From Calothrix brevissima NIES-22 (GTDB taxonomy: Bacteria; Cyanobacteriota; Cyanobacteriia; Cyanobacteriales; Nostocaceae): a DNA stretch of 46,879 nt. The stretch is from assembly GCF_002367995.1 (NCBI RefSeq), contig NZ_AP018209.1, forward strand, positions 161,092 through 207,970, written 5' to 3'. The notes under the pieces were generated by a model. The model did not search any database. It was given only the letters and a program-made list of their open reading frames with translations, and was not told where the DNA came from. A program made the position numbers and the translations under genes. Below, one piece after another: positions 7,977 to 16,397 of the stretch; within the stretch, counting starts at the first letter, position 1; every line of letters starts with the position of its first letter.

Positions 7977-8225
7977 ATCTCAATTACCTCGGTAGACACA
8001 TTCTCAGTATTTACTTATCTTTACATAGTTTGGTTTTTTCCCGCCGACCTACTTAGTACATTTGGAGAAGAGTTAACCACTTTTTTGGGAACATTTTCTG
8101 ATTTTTTAGTTTTACCCATAATTTCTTGCACTATCCTGATAGGAGCATTTTTTCAGAATTGCTTTTGAATCCCCAAGCAATTGTAATAGAGAGCCTCTCT
8201 CAATCACAATTTTTAACTAGCATAC

Positions 8226-9098
8226 TTAAACAAATAAGCTTTGTGTTGCTGCTAGCAAATTTTGATAAATCGATGGTGAGGCAGCTACGATCAGTCCAGG
8301 CAGACTATAGTCAAGACAAGTATGTAGTGGCGGTAAGCTCGAGCCATCTAAAGTAGTAACAATACAACCAGCTTCTCTGGCAATGAAAGCAAGTGCAGCA
8401 CCGTCAATAAATTTGCCCGAGGAAATAACTGCTCCACTTAATTCACCACTAAGGATACCGTTGAGATTAGGAATTTGAATGTCACTAGAGTAATCATTAG
8501 CGATATCAATTACTTGATATTGTTCTTTGAGCGCAGTTGCTAACGAACTCATTCCCCATCCCAACAATATATGAGGTGCAGAAGATGTCACACGCAAAGG
8601 TGTACAGGCTTCTAAGTTCATCTCCAATGTTCCTTGAAACGAGCCTTCGCCCCGAAGAGCATAATAATAAATATTTTGGGCAGGAGAAATCGCTAATACT
8701 GCTTCATAGTCATCCTGATTGAGAATACTGAGAATAATCTGGTAATTAGAATGCCCATCCATGTAAAATCGAGTACCATCAATTGGGTCTAGCGTGATTA
8801 AGTAATCATGTTCTGTACTCAGTTGGGTAGTATGAAAATATTTAGTATTGCGAGAACTCTCATATTCTTCGCCGTAAAAGGGAATTTCTGGAAAATTCGC
8901 TAGTAGTACTACTTCCACGAGATTTTGAATAGCCAAGTCCGCATCGGTTAATGCTGTTGCAAAAAAGTTTTCGCCTTGTCCTTTGGCAGGAAGTATAGCG
9001 ATTTTTGTTTGCAGAGAACGGGCGTAGGCGGCTGCTACTACCAGATGTGGTAGTAAAGTTTTCAAAATCAATCGAGCAGTTGGCGCTATTGTAGACAT
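8226..9098 (-). CDS. Inositol-monophosphatase-family phosphatase
   Basis: A 290-residue member of the Mg2+-dependent, Li+-sensitive phosphatase superfamily (inositol monophosphatase, CysQ/PAP phosphatase, histidinol-phosphatase HisN). Metal ligands are visible: E77/E78 in FYGEEYE, D104 and D107 in LDPIDGTRF, and the late D232 in FIDGAALAFIAREAG, which replaces the usual WDxAAG. Family members remove phosphate from inositol phosphate, 3'-phosphoadenosine phosphate or histidinol phosphate. The altered third motif prevents a firm substrate choice. The start is ATG at 9098. It stands alone, and its 3' end points toward the decayed IS region. Confidence 0.85.
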   Translation of the reverse strand: MSTIAPTARLILKTLLPHLVVAAAYARSLQTKIAILPAKGQGENFFATALTDADLAIQNLVEVVLLANFPEIPFYGEEYESSRNTKYFHTTQLSTEHDYLITLDPIDGTRFYMDGHSNYQIILSILNQDDYEAVLAISPAQNIYYYALRGEGSFQGTLEMNLEACTPLRVTSSAPHILLGWGMSSLATALKEQYQVIDIANDYSSDIQIPNLNGILSGELSGAVISSGKFIDGAALAFIAREAGCIVTTLDGSSLPPLHTCLDYSLPGLIVAASPSIYQNLLAATQSLFV

Positions 9099-9362
9099 TG
9101 CAGTTCACACCCAGATAAAATTACGGCATCAAAATAATACCTTGAACTCAGAAACGGAACTGGTAATCAGCAAAAGACTCATCTTTAAGGGAGCAGAGAG
9201 GAAAATTTCCGGACTTATAAATCGGTGTATTTATTTATACATTGATAACAAAGATAATATTTACGATCCTATACTTGAAAATTTAAACGTTAAAATTAAA
9301 ACCAAGTGTAAAGTTATAGCCAAATTTGATTCAATAGTTCTGCCATTTCTACGGGAGAGAGC

Positions 9363-10043
9363 ATGGAATTTATGTTTGACGTGAGTTCGGCAGACTCGTC
9401 TTTTGTCGAAATAATCTGGCACACCCATAGCGAACGTGCTGGGACTTTTACTTCGGCAGCTGTCAGCAACTGGGAAATGGCGATCGCAACCTTCAATGGT
9501 AAGACTACTATCGTCGCGCGAGGCCCAGAAACCAAAGCATCCCTAGCCGATTTCCCCGCCAACGCTGAGTTCTTTGGCATCACCTTCAAACTTGGCACAT
9601 TCATGCCCCATCTCCCTGTCAAAACCCTTGTAGATAGGCAGGACGCTAGGCTTCCTGAAGCATCGAGCAATTCCTTCTGGCTGCATGGTTTGGCGTGGGA
9701 ACTTCCGACCTTTGAAAACGCTGACGTGTTCGTCAACAGACTGATCCGTCAGGGGATAGTTGTACGCGATCCGGTGGTTGAAGCGGCGATACAGGGATAC
9801 ACGCCTGATATGTCTATACGTTCCCTACAGTACCGCTTCTTGGAGGCAACCGGATTAACCCAGAAGATGATTCAGCAGATCGAACGCGCCCGTAGTGCCG
9901 TCTTGCTGCTTGAGCAAGGTACACCTATTTTAGATACTGCTTTCGAGCTAGGATATTTCGATCAGGCACATCTAACTAATTCGCTTAAGCGCTTCATCGG
10001 CAAAACACCTGTGCAAATCGCTCATAAAAGGACAGTTCAATAG
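9363..10043 (+). CDS. AraC-family transcription regulator
   Basis: A 226-residue regulator. Residues about 130-222 form the two-helix-turn-helix AraC/XylS domain: MSIRSLQYRFLEATGLTQ (first HTH) and LDTAFELGYFDQAHLTNSLKRFIGKTP (second HTH, with the family signature for the recognition helix and following segment). The N-terminal part (residues 1-125) resembles a small cupin-like sensor and contains VARGPETKA and EFFGITFKLG. A GGGAGAG ribosome-binding site precedes the ATG at 9363. The RibD/DHFR-like gene begins 80 bp downstream on the same strand; such pairs are common in bacteria, so it may regulate that gene and itself (inference). Ligand unknown. Confidence 0.85.
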   Translation: MEFMFDVSSADSSFVEIIWHTHSERAGTFTSAAVSNWEMAIATFNGKTTIVARGPETKASLADFPANAEFFGITFKLGTFMPHLPVKTLVDRQDARLPEASSNSFWLHGLAWELPTFENADVFVNRLIRQGIVVRDPVVEAAIQGYTPDMSIRSLQYRFLEATGLTQKMIQQIERARSAVLLLEQGTPILDTAFELGYFDQAHLTNSLKRFIGKTPVQIAHKRTVQ

Positions 10044-10123
10044 TTTGCGTTTTTTTCCAAGACTTTGTCCTTTTGTTGCACCATGATTGCAGTATAGACA
10101 GCGAACAGCAAAAGGAGAAGATC

Positions 10124-10660
10124 GTGCGGAAATTAGTCGTTACTGAATTCATATCACTAGATGGCGTTATAGAAGAACCTGCATGGACTGCACCCTACTG
10201 GGATGACGACATCGCGAAGTTTAAAGGTGAAGAGCAAGACACCAGCGATGCTTTGCTTCTGGGACGTGTGACCTATCAAGGATTTGCAGCAGCTTGGCCT
10301 GAGAGCTTGGATGAAGGAGCAGATTACATGAACAGCGTGTGCAAATACGTGGTGTCAACGACTCTAAACACGCTGGAGTGGAACAATTCAATGCTCTTCA
10401 AAGATAATATCGTCGAAGAAATCACCAAACTCAAGCACCAGGACGGTCAGGAAATTCTGGTCTACGGCAGTGCCACGCTTGTGCAAACGCTCATAAAGTA
10501 CGATCTTGTGGATATCTATCGGCTGCTTGTTTATCCGGTAGTTGTGGGCAAAGGCAAGCGCCTGTTTCAAGATGATACCACCATGACTTTGAAGCTTCTG
10601 GAAGCACAGTCTTTCAGTTCAGACGTTGTGGCGCTCATCTATGAACCAGAGCGCAAATAA
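10124..10660 (+). CDS. RibD C-terminal / DHFR-like family protein
   Basis: A 178-residue protein of the dihydrofolate-reductase-like fold (RibD C-terminal, YyaP/YwjB group). It has KLVVTEFISLDGVIEEP at the start, DALLLGRVTYQGFAAAWPE (NADPH-side helix), EILVYGSATLVQTLI (glycine-rich cofactor loop) and VYPVVVGKGKRLF near the end. These proteins are predicted NADPH-binding reductases of unknown substrate. The start is taken as GTG at 10124 because AAAGGAGA ends 5 bases upstream and the conserved part begins at once; a longer frame from 10073 has no support. Likely partner of the upstream AraC gene. Confidence 0.85.
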   Translation: MRKLVVTEFISLDGVIEEPAWTAPYWDDDIAKFKGEEQDTSDALLLGRVTYQGFAAAWPESLDEGADYMNSVCKYVVSTTLNTLEWNNSMLFKDNIVEEITKLKHQDGQEILVYGSATLVQTLIKYDLVDIYRLLVYPVVVGKGKRLFQDDTTMTLKLLEAQSFSSDVVALIYEPERK

Positions 10661-10736
10661 TCATCGCCATATGTATATGCGATAGGACTACAGCATAGCT
10701 CTGGTTATCATGCATTAGTGGTAGACCAAAGACGAA

Positions 10737-11873
10737 TTAGTTCTGTTTTAGTACTTGTTCAATTTCTATTAATTTTTGACGTAATACTTCTTGAAACTGT
10801 AGTAATTCAGAAGGATTTGTTTTCTTGAGCAACTCTAAAGAAAGTTTTTGCAAACGACGAGACGTTTGTGTTACATCCTGACTACTAGTATCATTTATTA
10901 CTGATGATTGTGATTGAGATGCTAGCACCTCAGTAACTAATTTTCTTGTAGCAATAGCAGATAATTTTTCAACTATTACTTTCTGTGTAGTTTTTTCTCT
11001 AATGGACTGGGCTTTTTGTTCAGATAATCCTAAATTTTTGGCTGATAGTTTTTGTAATGCCATTGCATGAACACCTTTGAGTCCGCTTCGGATTGCAATT
11101 TTTAGGTCTTCTGCTAAAGACAGCATGGGAAAAATGTTGGCATCGATAGAAGCAGGATTTAGTTGTAAATCCAACAACACCCTTAATACTGCCTTCTCTG
11201 ACTCACTTATATCTAAAATCTCTAGTTCTTGCTCTTGTTCTTTTATATCAGCTGTTACTAGTTCCAAAACGGGCTTTATACGCTTTTGTGCGTTCAAACG
11301 TCGTATTACTGTTGACAGAAGGCGCGGAATATCTTGAGCATCTAACCCAGTAATTGTAGATATTTCCCGTACAATCGCTTCTGCTTTATCTAGAGGATTG
11401 AGATCTTCTCGATGAAGAGAAGTCAGTAATGCTTTGCGATGTAAAGTAACTGGTTCTGGAATTATTACTGCTTGTATAGTTTGCCAACTTAAAATTTTAG
11501 CGCTTCGCCAGCGTCGCTCTCCATCGAATATTAATAGATGATTGCCTCTCTGAATTAGAATAATGGGTTGTAGTTGTCCGTCTCTACTTAAAGAGCGAGA
11601 CATTGATTCAATACTTTCAGGCAAAAATGTTTGTCTAGGTTGTTCCGGATTCGGCTCAATTTGTTCGAGAGGAATTGATAGAATCCCTGAGTGAGACTCT
11701 AGTTGTTTCCGCAACTCTTTAAGTTGTAATTCTAGATCGCTAGAATTTTTAGAACGGAGTTCCTCAATTTCTGCTTTTAATTGCTGTATTTCTTCCTCAG
11801 CAGCAGATAAATGCTGAGATTGCTTTGCACCTGAAAAATAATTCGTAAGATTAGGAGTTTTACGAGCACACAT
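10737..11873 (-). CDS. parB: ParB-family partition protein
   Basis: A 378-residue plasmid-type ParB. Residues 20-62 are a heptad-rich coiled coil (EEEIQQLKAEIEELRS...). Residues 65-135 are the ParB N-terminal CTPase domain: IPLEQIEPNPEQPR (box I), DGQLQPIIL, and the box II motif GERRWRSA at 118-125. A helical central part follows (LHREDLNPLDKAEAIVREI, then a segment resembling a diverged HTH), and the C-terminal 60 residues are again helical (dimerisation). ParB binds parS and stimulates ParA. The start codon ATG lies 2 bp after the parA stop, so parA-parB form one operon on the minus strand. Confidence 0.9.
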   Translation of the reverse strand: MCARKTPNLTNYFSGAKQSQHLSAAEEEIQQLKAEIEELRSKNSSDLELQLKELRKQLESHSGILSIPLEQIEPNPEQPRQTFLPESIESMSRSLSRDGQLQPIILIQRGNHLLIFDGERRWRSAKILSWQTIQAVIIPEPVTLHRKALLTSLHREDLNPLDKAEAIVREISTITGLDAQDIPRLLSTVIRRLNAQKRIKPVLELVTADIKEQEQELEILDISESEKAVLRVLLDLQLNPASIDANIFPMLSLAEDLKIAIRSGLKGVHAMALQKLSAKNLGLSEQKAQSIREKTTQKVIVEKLSAIATRKLVTEVLASQSQSSVINDTSSQDVTQTSRRLQKLSLELLKKTNPSELLQFQEVLRQKLIEIEQVLKQN

Positions 11874-11875
11874 AA

Positions 11876-12688
11876 TTATTTTGTTCTTTTACTTGTCTTG
11901 GGCTTTCCAATTAAATTTGTAAGATAAGAAGTAATTTCCTGAAAATCATCCTTAGCAGGATGGCTAGGACGATAAATATGTAATGGTAACCCTTGACCAC
12001 TAGCATTGACAAATTCTGCACTATCTCGAATTGGTGAAAATGCTCGAATCTTCATTTGTTCCAACTGTTCAGGTAATGCTGCGAGTATCTGTCGATGAGT
12101 ACTTCTGCGGGCATCATATTGATTAGGGATAAATCCTAAAATTTCAGGAGTGGGGTTTAAGCGCAAGTATTTGCAATGGTAGTAGTACCACTCCAATAGA
12201 TGTGCTGCTCCCTGAATTGATTTTGGCTCTAACTGTACGGGAATAATCATATGTGTACAAGCTGCTAGAGCCATTAAAGGTAGTGGGCCAAGAGTGGCTG
12301 GGCAATCAAAAATAATTACGTCCTGTTCTAATGGGTAGTCAGTTAGACAGTCCGCTAAGAGGTAAGCTCCTCGTTTGTGAAGCACAAGCTCATCTGCCGT
12401 CTGGGTTAGTATCATTCCTCCTTGACACACGGCAACTTTATTGGTGTATTGACTCCAGCATGGAGTTAGTGGCCAAGCACCCTCAAATTTATCTTTAAGA
12501 ACCTCTGCTAAAGTCTGTTCTGGTTCTGGTGGATTCAATCCACAAAATAATGTCAATGAACCTTGGGGGTCTAGGTCGAGCAAAGCTACATTATATTTAC
12601 GTTTTGCTAGCTCATAAGCTAAATGAACTGAAAGTGTAGTTTTACCACTGCCCCCAGCATTGCTGATCACAGCTAGTCGAATTTGCAT
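11876..12688 (-). CDS. parA: ParA-family partition ATPase
   Basis: A 270-residue deviant-Walker ATPase. The P-loop is NAGGSGKTT at 10-18, where an Ala replaces the usual first Lys (signature lysine) of KGGxGKT. Switch I is VALLDLDPQGSLTLF and the Walker B strand is DVIIFDCPATLGPLPLMAL; the C-terminal QYDARRSTHRQIL motif is also typical. ParA dimers coat nucleoid DNA and drive plasmid segregation with ParB. The short N-terminus, without an HTH, is type Ib-like or chromosomal-like. The missing signature Lys is notable because in this family it contacts the partner ATP. Start ATG at 12688; a 20-bp palindrome lies 50 bp upstream. Confidence 0.9.
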   Translation of the reverse strand: MQIRLAVISNAGGSGKTTLSVHLAYELAKRKYNVALLDLDPQGSLTLFCGLNPPEPEQTLAEVLKDKFEGAWPLTPCWSQYTNKVAVCQGGMILTQTADELVLHKRGAYLLADCLTDYPLEQDVIIFDCPATLGPLPLMALAACTHMIIPVQLEPKSIQGAAHLLEWYYYHCKYLRLNPTPEILGFIPNQYDARRSTHRQILAALPEQLEQMKIRAFSPIRDSAEFVNASGQGLPLHIYRPSHPAKDDFQEITSYLTNLIGKPKTSKRTK

Positions 12689-13056
12689 GGTTTTGCTTTA
12701 AATGCTGTTTCAAGATTCGGACGGTTACTGTTTGGATATCATATATCAATATATGATGCGCTAAATTCTCTGCTTTTATTGAAAATTGAAGTTCAAGTCT
12801 TCGCTTTTGTAAAGCGACTTTACAGCCAAAATACAAAAATGTAAAGCAAGGAAAAGTTTTGAACTACTGATTCTATATCCCCACCAAGGAAAATTGTAAT
12901 TAATGCAGAACAGAGGGTGAAAAAGACTAAAAGATATGCAAGCCAAGCTGAAACAAGGATGCCCTTATCCAAAGCTAGTGACTGCTATCCGTTCAAAGAT
13001 ATATAGAGTTTAAAGTGTTATTTTTCGTTAACCTTTACTGTGGAGATTCTCACTGA
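12689..13056. other. Divergent intergenic region between parA and rarA
   Basis: 368 bp with no gene. It contains the palindrome at 12738-12757 and an imperfect repeat of GTAAAGC / TTTACA words at 12808-12850, and is otherwise AT-rich. It must hold the parAB promoter (minus strand) and the promoter of the decayed rarA (plus strand); I cannot place -10/-35 boxes with confidence. Confidence 0.5.
12738..12757. promoter_or_regulatory. 20-bp palindrome upstream of parA (candidate operator or parS)
   Basis: ATCATATAT at 12738-12746 is followed after two bases by its exact complement ATATATGAT at 12749-12757. It sits 50 bp upstream of the parA start. Such sites in partition operons are bound by ParB or by an autoregulator. 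No second copy was noticed in the window, so parS versus operator cannot be settled. Confidence 0.5.
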
Positions 13057-14276
13057 ATGGACTTATTTGATCAGCATCTAGCCCAAGTCACAGCAGTGGA
13101 AGCTCCACTCGCAGCGCGAATGCGTCCCTTGACTCTTGATGAATTTGTTGGTCAAAACCATATCCTCGGCACTGGAAGGCTGCTAAGACGTGCCATCACT
13201 CTAGACCAACTATCTTCGCTAATATTTTATGGGACACCAGGCACTGGTAAAACAACTTTGGCGCGTGTCATAGCTAATACAACTCGCGCTCATTTCATTG
13301 CGATTAATGCCGTACTCTCTGGAGTTAAAGAAATTCGCGCCGCTATTGAAACCGCGCAAGAGCAACGCAAATTCCACAACCGCAGGACTATCCTGTTCGT
13401 CTATGAAGTTCATCGGTTCAATAAGTCTCAACAAGATGCACTGCTACCTTGGGTAGAAAATGGCACAGTCATTTTAATTGGCGCAACCACGGAAAATCCT
13501 TATTTTGAAGTTAATAAAGCGTTAGTCAGCCGTTCGCGGATTTTTCAACTCAAACCATTAAATGATGAAAACTTGTACCGGATTGTTGAGCAAACACTAA
13601 ATGATTCTCAACGTGGTTATGGCAAGCTGAAAGTGCAGATTGATGATGATGCGTTAGCTCATCTAGTTAATGTTGCCAATGGTGACGCTCGTTCACTATT
13701 GAATGCTTTGGAATTGTGCGATTCGTTGATTAGTGAATCACGGTATCCAGCCCGTACATAACTAATCCAGCCCGTCAGCAGATTACTGACATTAAAGGCT
13801 GAACTCTCGGTCAGATGCAAGTGCAAGTCTTGCCATTCAGACTCAGAATTGACTCCTTACCTGCCCACACTGACCAGACTCGGTTTCTGGAGGGTGAAGC
13901 TGGGAACAGGGCGCAATCAGACGACCGTTGCGGGTTGACACTGGCGCTAACAGGGAGTTCCTATGATGAAACAGAGCCTAGAAAAGCGACTTAATGCAAG
14001 ACAGGGCGCAACGCAAAATCCCTGACCTCACTGGAGTTCATTCCCGCCGAACATCGATTCCAGTATCGGCAAGAGTCCAGGGAATCCAGCAGTCGAATTG
14101 GCTACATCTAACGGAATTATCAATCTCTCCGAGGGAACGAATAAAAACGAATTGTGGGTCTAGGGGCAGTCGAACCCCAAGTAGCCCAGACGAGAGGAGG
14201 AATCCCCACAATTCGGGTAGGACAGACCGTAATTGGTCTGAGGTGTTCAGAATACACTAACCAGAGAAGAGAAAAA

Positions 14277-15850
14277 ATGATTAGACACAGTAGACATACT
14301 AGTGAATCTTGGAGAGCTTTACCGTGGAAGAAATTCCGCCGAAATCTTTTCCGCCTTCAAAAGCGCGTGTATAAAGCTGTTCAAGTTGGAGACAAGCGGA
14401 AAGCGCGGTTACTCCAAAAGCTTATTCTCAAATCTACCTCGGCTCGATTTCTTGCAATAAGACAAGTATCTCAGTAAATGCTGGTAAAAAGACGGCGGGT
14501 ATTGATGGTAAGAAATCCCTCTCATCTGAAGAACGCTTCAACCTTGAAGAATTACTGAAAATGAATAGTGGAAATTGGAAGCATCAAGGACTACGGGAAA
14601 TCCCTATCCCTAAAAAGGACGGGACAACCAGAATGCTTAAGATACCAACCATCGCGGATAGAGCTTGGCAATGCCTCGCAAAATATGCACTCGAACCAGC
14701 ACATGAAGCCACTTTCCACCCCAGGAGCTACGGGTTCAGAACTGGGCGCTCTGCCCACGATGCTCAAAAATACATCTTCTTAAACCTCAGTTCCAAAGCT
14801 AACGGAATAGATAAGCGAGTAATTGAACTCGATATTGAGAAGTGCTTCGACCGGATTAACCATACAGCAATAATGGACGAACTCATCGCCCCAAAAGGCT
14901 TAAAACTCGGAATATTCCGATGTTTAAAATCAGGAGTCAACCCAGAATTTCCTGAACAAGGAACCCCACAAGGGGGAGTGGTCAGCCCGCTACTAGCTAA
15001 CATCGCGCTCAATGGGATTGAGAGTATACACAGATATCACAAGAGACAAGGAAACAGAATCACTGACAAAACCCAAGCTAGTGATATTGTCGAACCATCA
15101 ATCCGATACGCGGATGACATGGTAATTATACTCCGACCCGAAGATAACGCGAAAGAGATACTTGAAAGAATCAGCGAGTTCCTCCGCAAACGCGGAATGA
15201 ATGTAAGCCAAAAGAAAACCAAAGTCACCGCCACGACAGATGGGTTTGATTTCCTCGGCTGGCACTTTCAAGTCCAGAAAAACGGAAAATTTAGAAGCAC
15301 TCCCTCTGCGGATAACTTCAAAGCATTTCGTAAGAAAGTAAAACACATCGTCAACAACTCGAATTATGGTGCTACCACAAAGGCTGAGAAACTAGCCCCG
15401 GTAGTTAGAGGTTGGAGAAACTACCATAAGTTCTGCAAAATGGACGGGTCAAAGTTCTCACTTTGGTTCATAAATCACAGAGCTTACAAGGTATTCAACA
15501 AGGAAACCAAGCAAAACCACTACTCTAGCAAGAAATTACTAGACAAGGCATTCCCAGCAGTTTCCTACTCCGAAAACAAACACGCCATAGTCAAAGGAAC
15601 AAAATCCCCCTATGACGGAGATACAGCCTACTGGAGCGAACGGAATAGCAAACTCTACGACGGCGAAACCTCTAAAGCCCTTAAGAAGCAAAACCATAGA
15701 TGTGCTTCCTGCGGCTTAAAGTTCATCGATGAGGAACGGGTTCACCTGCATCACATCGACGGAAATCATGCCAACTGGAAGAAAAATAATCTTGAAGCAA
15801 TTCATGAGAGTTGCCACGATTACAAACACATGAGCAAAGCGCAAAGCTGA
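14277..15850 (+). pseudogene. Intron-encoded reverse transcriptase-maturase with HNH endonuclease, frameshifted
   Basis: The LtrA-type protein starts at ATG 14277 (MIRHSRHTSESW...). It has RT0/RT1 (IPKKDGTTRMLKIPTI), RT3 (VIELDIEKCFDRINH), RT4 (GTPQGGVVSPLLANIALNGIE), and the catalytic RT5 motif SIRYADDMVII. A GFDFLGWHF segment, the maturase X domain (APVVRGWRNYHKFC) and a C-terminal HNH nuclease (CASCG...HLHHIDGNHANWKKNNLEAIHESCHDYKH) follow. A one-base deletion near 14475 creates TAA after IRQVSQ; the frame resumes as NAGKKTAGIDGKKSL. All catalytic residues downstream are intact, so the loss is probably recent (inference), or a sequence error. Confidence 0.9.
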
Positions 15851-15858
15851 GAACATCG

Positions 15859-15936
15859 GAAGCTGGGTGCGGCGAAAGTCGCACGCCCAGATTTAACAGA
15901 GAGGTGCCCCGGATAATACCGGGCATCGACTCTACC
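15859..15936 (+). ncRNA. Group II intron domains V and VI
   Basis: Domain V spans about 15859-15894: it begins with the AGC catalytic triad, has the stem GGGTGC..GCACGCCC and the GCGGCGAAAGTCGC tip with the GAAA tetraloop, matching the conserved 34-nt domain V. Domain VI follows: GAGGTGCCCCGG pairs with CCGGGCATCGACTC, with an unpaired A on the 3' side as branch point candidate. It begins 9 bases after the maturase stop codon. Confidence 0.85.
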
Positions 15937-16200
15937 AGCCGTAGAGACAACATCAGCTAATTCCAATGATGTCATTCATATCACCCTAGCCGTTGCCGAA
16001 GAATCGATTCAGCAGCGAGCTGTTTTATACGATAAAGAAGGCGATGCTCATTTTGATACCATTAGCGCCTTTATCAAAAGCTTACGCGGCTCAGATCCTG
16101 ACGCAGCACTATACTGGCTAGCGAAAATGGTGTATGCAGGTGAAGATCCACGCTTTATCTTCCGCAGAATGTTGATTCTTGCTAGTGAGGATGTAGGACT

Positions 16201-16397
16201 GAATGGCACTAAGTTAATCACAAACCCTTGATATCAATGGCTTTTGGGTGTGGGGTGTGGGGTGTAGGGTGTGGGAAATTAAGAAGATGTTGAACTCCTT
16301 GAGCCAATTAAAATTCAATTGTTTTAAAAACTACACCCTACCCCCTACCCCCTACACCCTGCCCGGACAAGGTTTCACATGAGTCTTAGTGCCATTC
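16201..16397. mobile_element. 197-bp MITE in rarA with 13-bp inverted ends
   Basis: The element starts GAATGGCACTAAG (16201-16213) and ends with the exact complement (16385-16397). Flanks are GATGTAGGACT (16190-16200) and GATGTGGGACT (16398-16408), an 11-bp target duplication with one mismatch (synonymous in the gene). The interior has no gene. It has a G-rich arm of GGGTGTG/GGGGTGT repeats (about 16246-16280) and a complementary C-rich arm (ACACCCTACCCCC, about 16332-16365), able to form a large hairpin. The long duplication suggests a transposase of the IS4 group (inference). Confidence 0.9.

Larger units (their letters stand above)
6755..8053 (-). mobile_element. IS630-family element carrying a nested MITE
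   Basis: Ends are AGTAAGTCGGCGGG (6755-) and its near-complement CCCGCCGACCTACT (-8053), flanked by TA at 6753-6754 and 8054-8055, the TA target duplication typical of IS630/Tc1-mariner elements. Total 1299 bp; without the internal MITE and its duplicated TA it is 1172 bp, normal for the family. It interrupts the pRiA4b ORF-3-like gene, whose frame is restored by precise excision. Confidence 0.9.
6446..8119 (-). pseudogene. pRiA4b ORF-3-like protein gene, split by IS630 and truncated by the other IS
   Basis: The gene starts at ATG 8119 (MGKTKKSENVPKK...) and runs to 8056. Removing the IS630 and one TA copy joins it in frame to the segment from 6752 down to 6446, giving ...SPNVLYVLDVFIIDGP. 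The core (VLDVFIIDGPITEEF, NTLEELHKIIFKAFD, EEEHMYEFQIGG, ARRYGL) is the first half of the pRiA4b ORF-3 / TnpR-passenger family of plasmid proteins, whose function is unknown. It is cut at IAEVGLSTG by the right end of the 1.5-kb IS, so the C-terminal half (normally the GDxFxYxYDFGDxW region) is missing. Two independent insertions in one short gene show strong decay. Confidence 0.85.
13716..15936 (+). mobile_element. Group II intron inserted in rarA
   Basis: The 5' end is the group II consensus GTGCG at 13716. Joining 13715 to 15937 restores the RarA frame ALEL-AVETT. IBS1 in the exon (GGAATT, 13710-13715) can pair over six bases, with one G-U, with AGTTCC at 13956-13961 in domain I (candidate EBS1). 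Domain V and VI lie at 15859-15936 and the encoded reverse transcriptase sits in domain IV. The 3' boundary is set by the exon frame and is sure to a few bases only. The reverse transcriptase frame is broken, so mobility would need a protein from elsewhere. Confidence 0.9.

Noticed and set aside
9142-9384. Plus-strand 80-codon frame upstream of the AraC gene
   Set aside because: No recognisable motif, low-complexity AT-rich residues, and it overlaps the well-supported start of the regulator.
13994-14260. Plus-strand 88-codon frame inside the group II intron
   Set aside because: It lies in domains I-IV of the intron RNA, upstream of the maturase, with composition reflecting RNA structure.
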